Shown here: in pieces, positions 61,900 through 64,000 of the stretch
Position numbering within the stretch: position 1 is the stretch's first letter
Layout of the letters: the number at the start of each line of letters is the position of its first letter
From: Taenia hydatigena
Lineage: Eukaryota > Platyhelminthes > Cestoda > Cyclophyllidea > Taeniidae
Length of the DNA stretch: 64,000 nt
NCBI GenBank assembly: GCA_036345935.2
Contig: JADWOT020000002.1
Span: 17,793,254-17,857,253 of the forward strand
Reading direction: 5' to 3'
Notes under the pieces: generated by a model
What the model was told of the DNA's origin: nothing
The model's input: the letters and a program-made list of their open reading frames with translations, nothing else
Databases searched by the model: none
Made by a program: the position numbers and the translations under genes

Positions 61900-64000
61900 C
61901 AAACTGATTTTAAGTGGGTCTAGATTGTGTGAGGAAAGTTGTACGGCTGACAATGACTTCAGCGAGGCACCATTCATCACGAGGTTGGAGTGAGACCTCT
62001 GGGGTGTGTGCTCACGCACCTGATGCTTAGGCTGTGGACAAGACTGGTCAACGATAGCTGTAATGGTCGGTTCGCTATCTACCTATTTTAGTCAATGTAG
62101 GTCTCCACAAACGAAAAAAAGAACGGAAGGTGAGCACGATTTTTGAAATGAGTAGAGAGTTAGTCACACAACTAATAATTCCCAACCGATTCAAAGCACC
62201 TTTATTTTTCCGAAGTTAAAATACCTGCAATAAACATTTTCCCATTTACTTTACAAATTCTCAACCCCTGTCATTGCTTTTTGCTGTGCCATTAGCATGT
62301 GGCACCACCGAACGTGCTGCCAATGCAGGTATCGGTCCGCAAAATGAATTGTTGACGACCTTCGCCTTTAGTCTCTCAGGTTCCTATTCAATAAGCCCAT
62401 TACAGACTACCCAACGCTATCATTTACGCTGACGTGGTCGACGCCACTGATAAACTGGATTCACTCATCTCTTTTAACCAGTCAATTTTCAACCAAGAAA
62501 ACCACCGAAGCATTTCTTTTCATTTTTGCGTCTTTAGCAGAAGTTAACAGAAACGCACTAAAATGAATCAACTCCGAGTATGGTAACCAGTAGTGATAAC
62601 CGCAGGATGCAAGGTTTTGCGCTTTTAATTACTAAAATAAAATCTAGCACAAATGTGTCACTGTGATGCCAGAATCAGTTGTGATGAGGACATGAGGGGA
62701 TGTTGCACACAAAGCATCTTTCATTGTCTACTCAACTGTCTCCTTCCACATGTTAGGTCTTGGGGTGCCACAGCGAGAAATGGAGTTAGAAGAAGAGGTC
62801 GCACCCACACTCACTAATATAATGCCAAGCATGTAGTTAGAACTGAAGTGGGTAGCGATTGGTGAAGCAGAACGGGTTTAGCACAAAGATCACAAGTCAC
62901 ATGTTAACTTTTCTGAAATGTCGGCTTGAGCTTTGAGCCTATGACTGCAGACGATGAAGGGTGGAAAGGGAAGTTGAGCAGAAAACTTCTCTAATCAAGG
63001 CGAATTTGTGCGAGACAATATGAAAGGCAGAAATATAATTTTGATAAATGTGGATCGCATAAAATCATTAATTTTGAGCTTCGCGTCCACGAAAAAATGA
63101 TATTTATGATTTTAAATGAATCACAAATAAACCATTTTTGTGGAGAAATTGCAGTTATGATTTTGTGAATTCTCCAAATATGTGAATGTTTGTGTTGCAT
63201 AGAAGTGTGGGATTAATGACAAGGCTTCCATGGGAAATCACGTTGTTCGGTGGACGTCATCATCATGATTCAATGCTAATATGATTAGCTGCTAAAGCAT
63301 AAAAATCATGCGAATTTAGATCTTTGTCATTTATTAATGACTTGTTAGTGGAGAAATGAGGGAAGCATAGGAAACCCACAATACCAAGAGAGAGCAATGG
63401 AATTAATGCTTTACGGTGATAATCCCAGCTAGACGAGGAAAATTCACCGCCATTATTTTGTAGCAGCAGTCACGTTTCACGCAGCGTCTTAAGGTGTACA
63501 TCAAGTCAAAGTGAGTGCTATGTCAATGATAGACGCAAAAATGGACTTTCTCAAGCTTGGATGGCTAATTTAGCACGATATTATTTAACGGCATTGTTTA
63601 AAAGCCATGTTGAGCGTCGTTTATCTAATAGTAATCAATTCATTCAGTATTGACACTGCTTCTGGTAAAGAGAAAAGGAATTTTATTGAAATTAGAACAG
63701 TTGCAGCGTTTGTTCACCTACAACAGATTGAGTTGCTCAAAGGATTTCGCACCTCTCCTCTTCGTGTTACCCAAGAGGTCGCTCTCGCTCACCCACGCTT
63801 GCCATCACATGATGCGCGTACAACGCACCATTTGTCTGCAGGTCAAATCAATTACTCTTCAAAGGTATCAGAGCACTCGGCATGAAACATAACATCCAAC
63901 ATGAAATACCAATTGATCAGAGACAATATAGAGCCATGAGGTCTTTCTTTACCGGTTATTAACGTACAATCATTTTAAATTTGTTCCAAAAGACACTTTA
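61900..64000 (+). repeat. Segment Y, right copy (runs off the window)
   Basis: Reverse-complement partner of 53540-55600. The similarity is still strong at the last bases (GACACTTTA at 63992-64000 pairs with the AAAGTGTC area at 53539-53547), so the true segment continues beyond the window. Confidence 0.85.

Noticed and set aside
1..64000. Retrotransposon or transposase genes, telomere repeats, spliced-leader RNA, tRNA and rRNA
   Set aside because: No YxDD, DDE, TTAGGG runs or recognisable RNA gene was found by eye on either strand; short or diverged ones could be missed.

Overview
This is nuclear DNA of a flatworm, most probably a taeniid tapeworm (Taenia, Hydatigera or Echinococcus type). 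It is AT-rich and mostly non-coding. The coding pieces are short exons with GT..AG borders and introns of about 60-900 bp. There are no operons, Shine-Dalgarno sites or bacterial genes. The taeniid call rests mainly on one fibronectin-III exon at 45 kb that resembles the tapeworm oncosphere-antigen family (EG95/45W type). It also fits an F-box protein 4 relative, an M1 aminopeptidase and a CoREST (RCOR) relative with short introns. The organism is an inference; no species-diagnostic sequence was recognised.

Layout. 0-2 kb: FBXO4-like gene on the plus strand, open apart from one in-frame TAG. 4.3-4.5 kb: possible small secreted protein (minus). 6.9-8.66 kb: a 53-bp minisatellite of about 32 units with higher-order structure. 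10.4-11.1 kb: a second, shortened FBXO4-like copy (minus). 14.8-16.0 kb: two fragments of an M1 aminopeptidase, head to head. 21.8-36.4 kb: many isolated candidate exons, mostly minus strand, several joined by phase-compatible introns, without recognisable products. 37.6-39.8 kb: CoREST-like gene (minus) with ELM2 and SANT2 exons but an internal TGA and no visible SANT1. 45 kb: FN3 exon whose core Trp codon is TAG. 47.8-48.1 kb: a well-bordered terminal exon of unknown function. 48.6-64.0 kb: a large mosaic of two degenerate segments, X and Y, each present in both orientations (X+ Y- X- Y+), running off the right edge.

Two themes tie the window together. First, decayed genes: frames with clear family similarity or unusual length carry one or two stop codons and little other damage. 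Second, duplication in opposite orientation at several scales: aminopeptidase copies 0.5 kb apart, FBXO4 copies 9 kb apart, X/Y arms of 2-4 kb. The simplest reading is a fast-rearranging, gene-poor chromosome region that gathers copies of genes and lets them decay. No CRISPR, tRNA, rRNA, intact transposase or reverse transcriptase was seen. One ambiguous base (N) lies at 12068.
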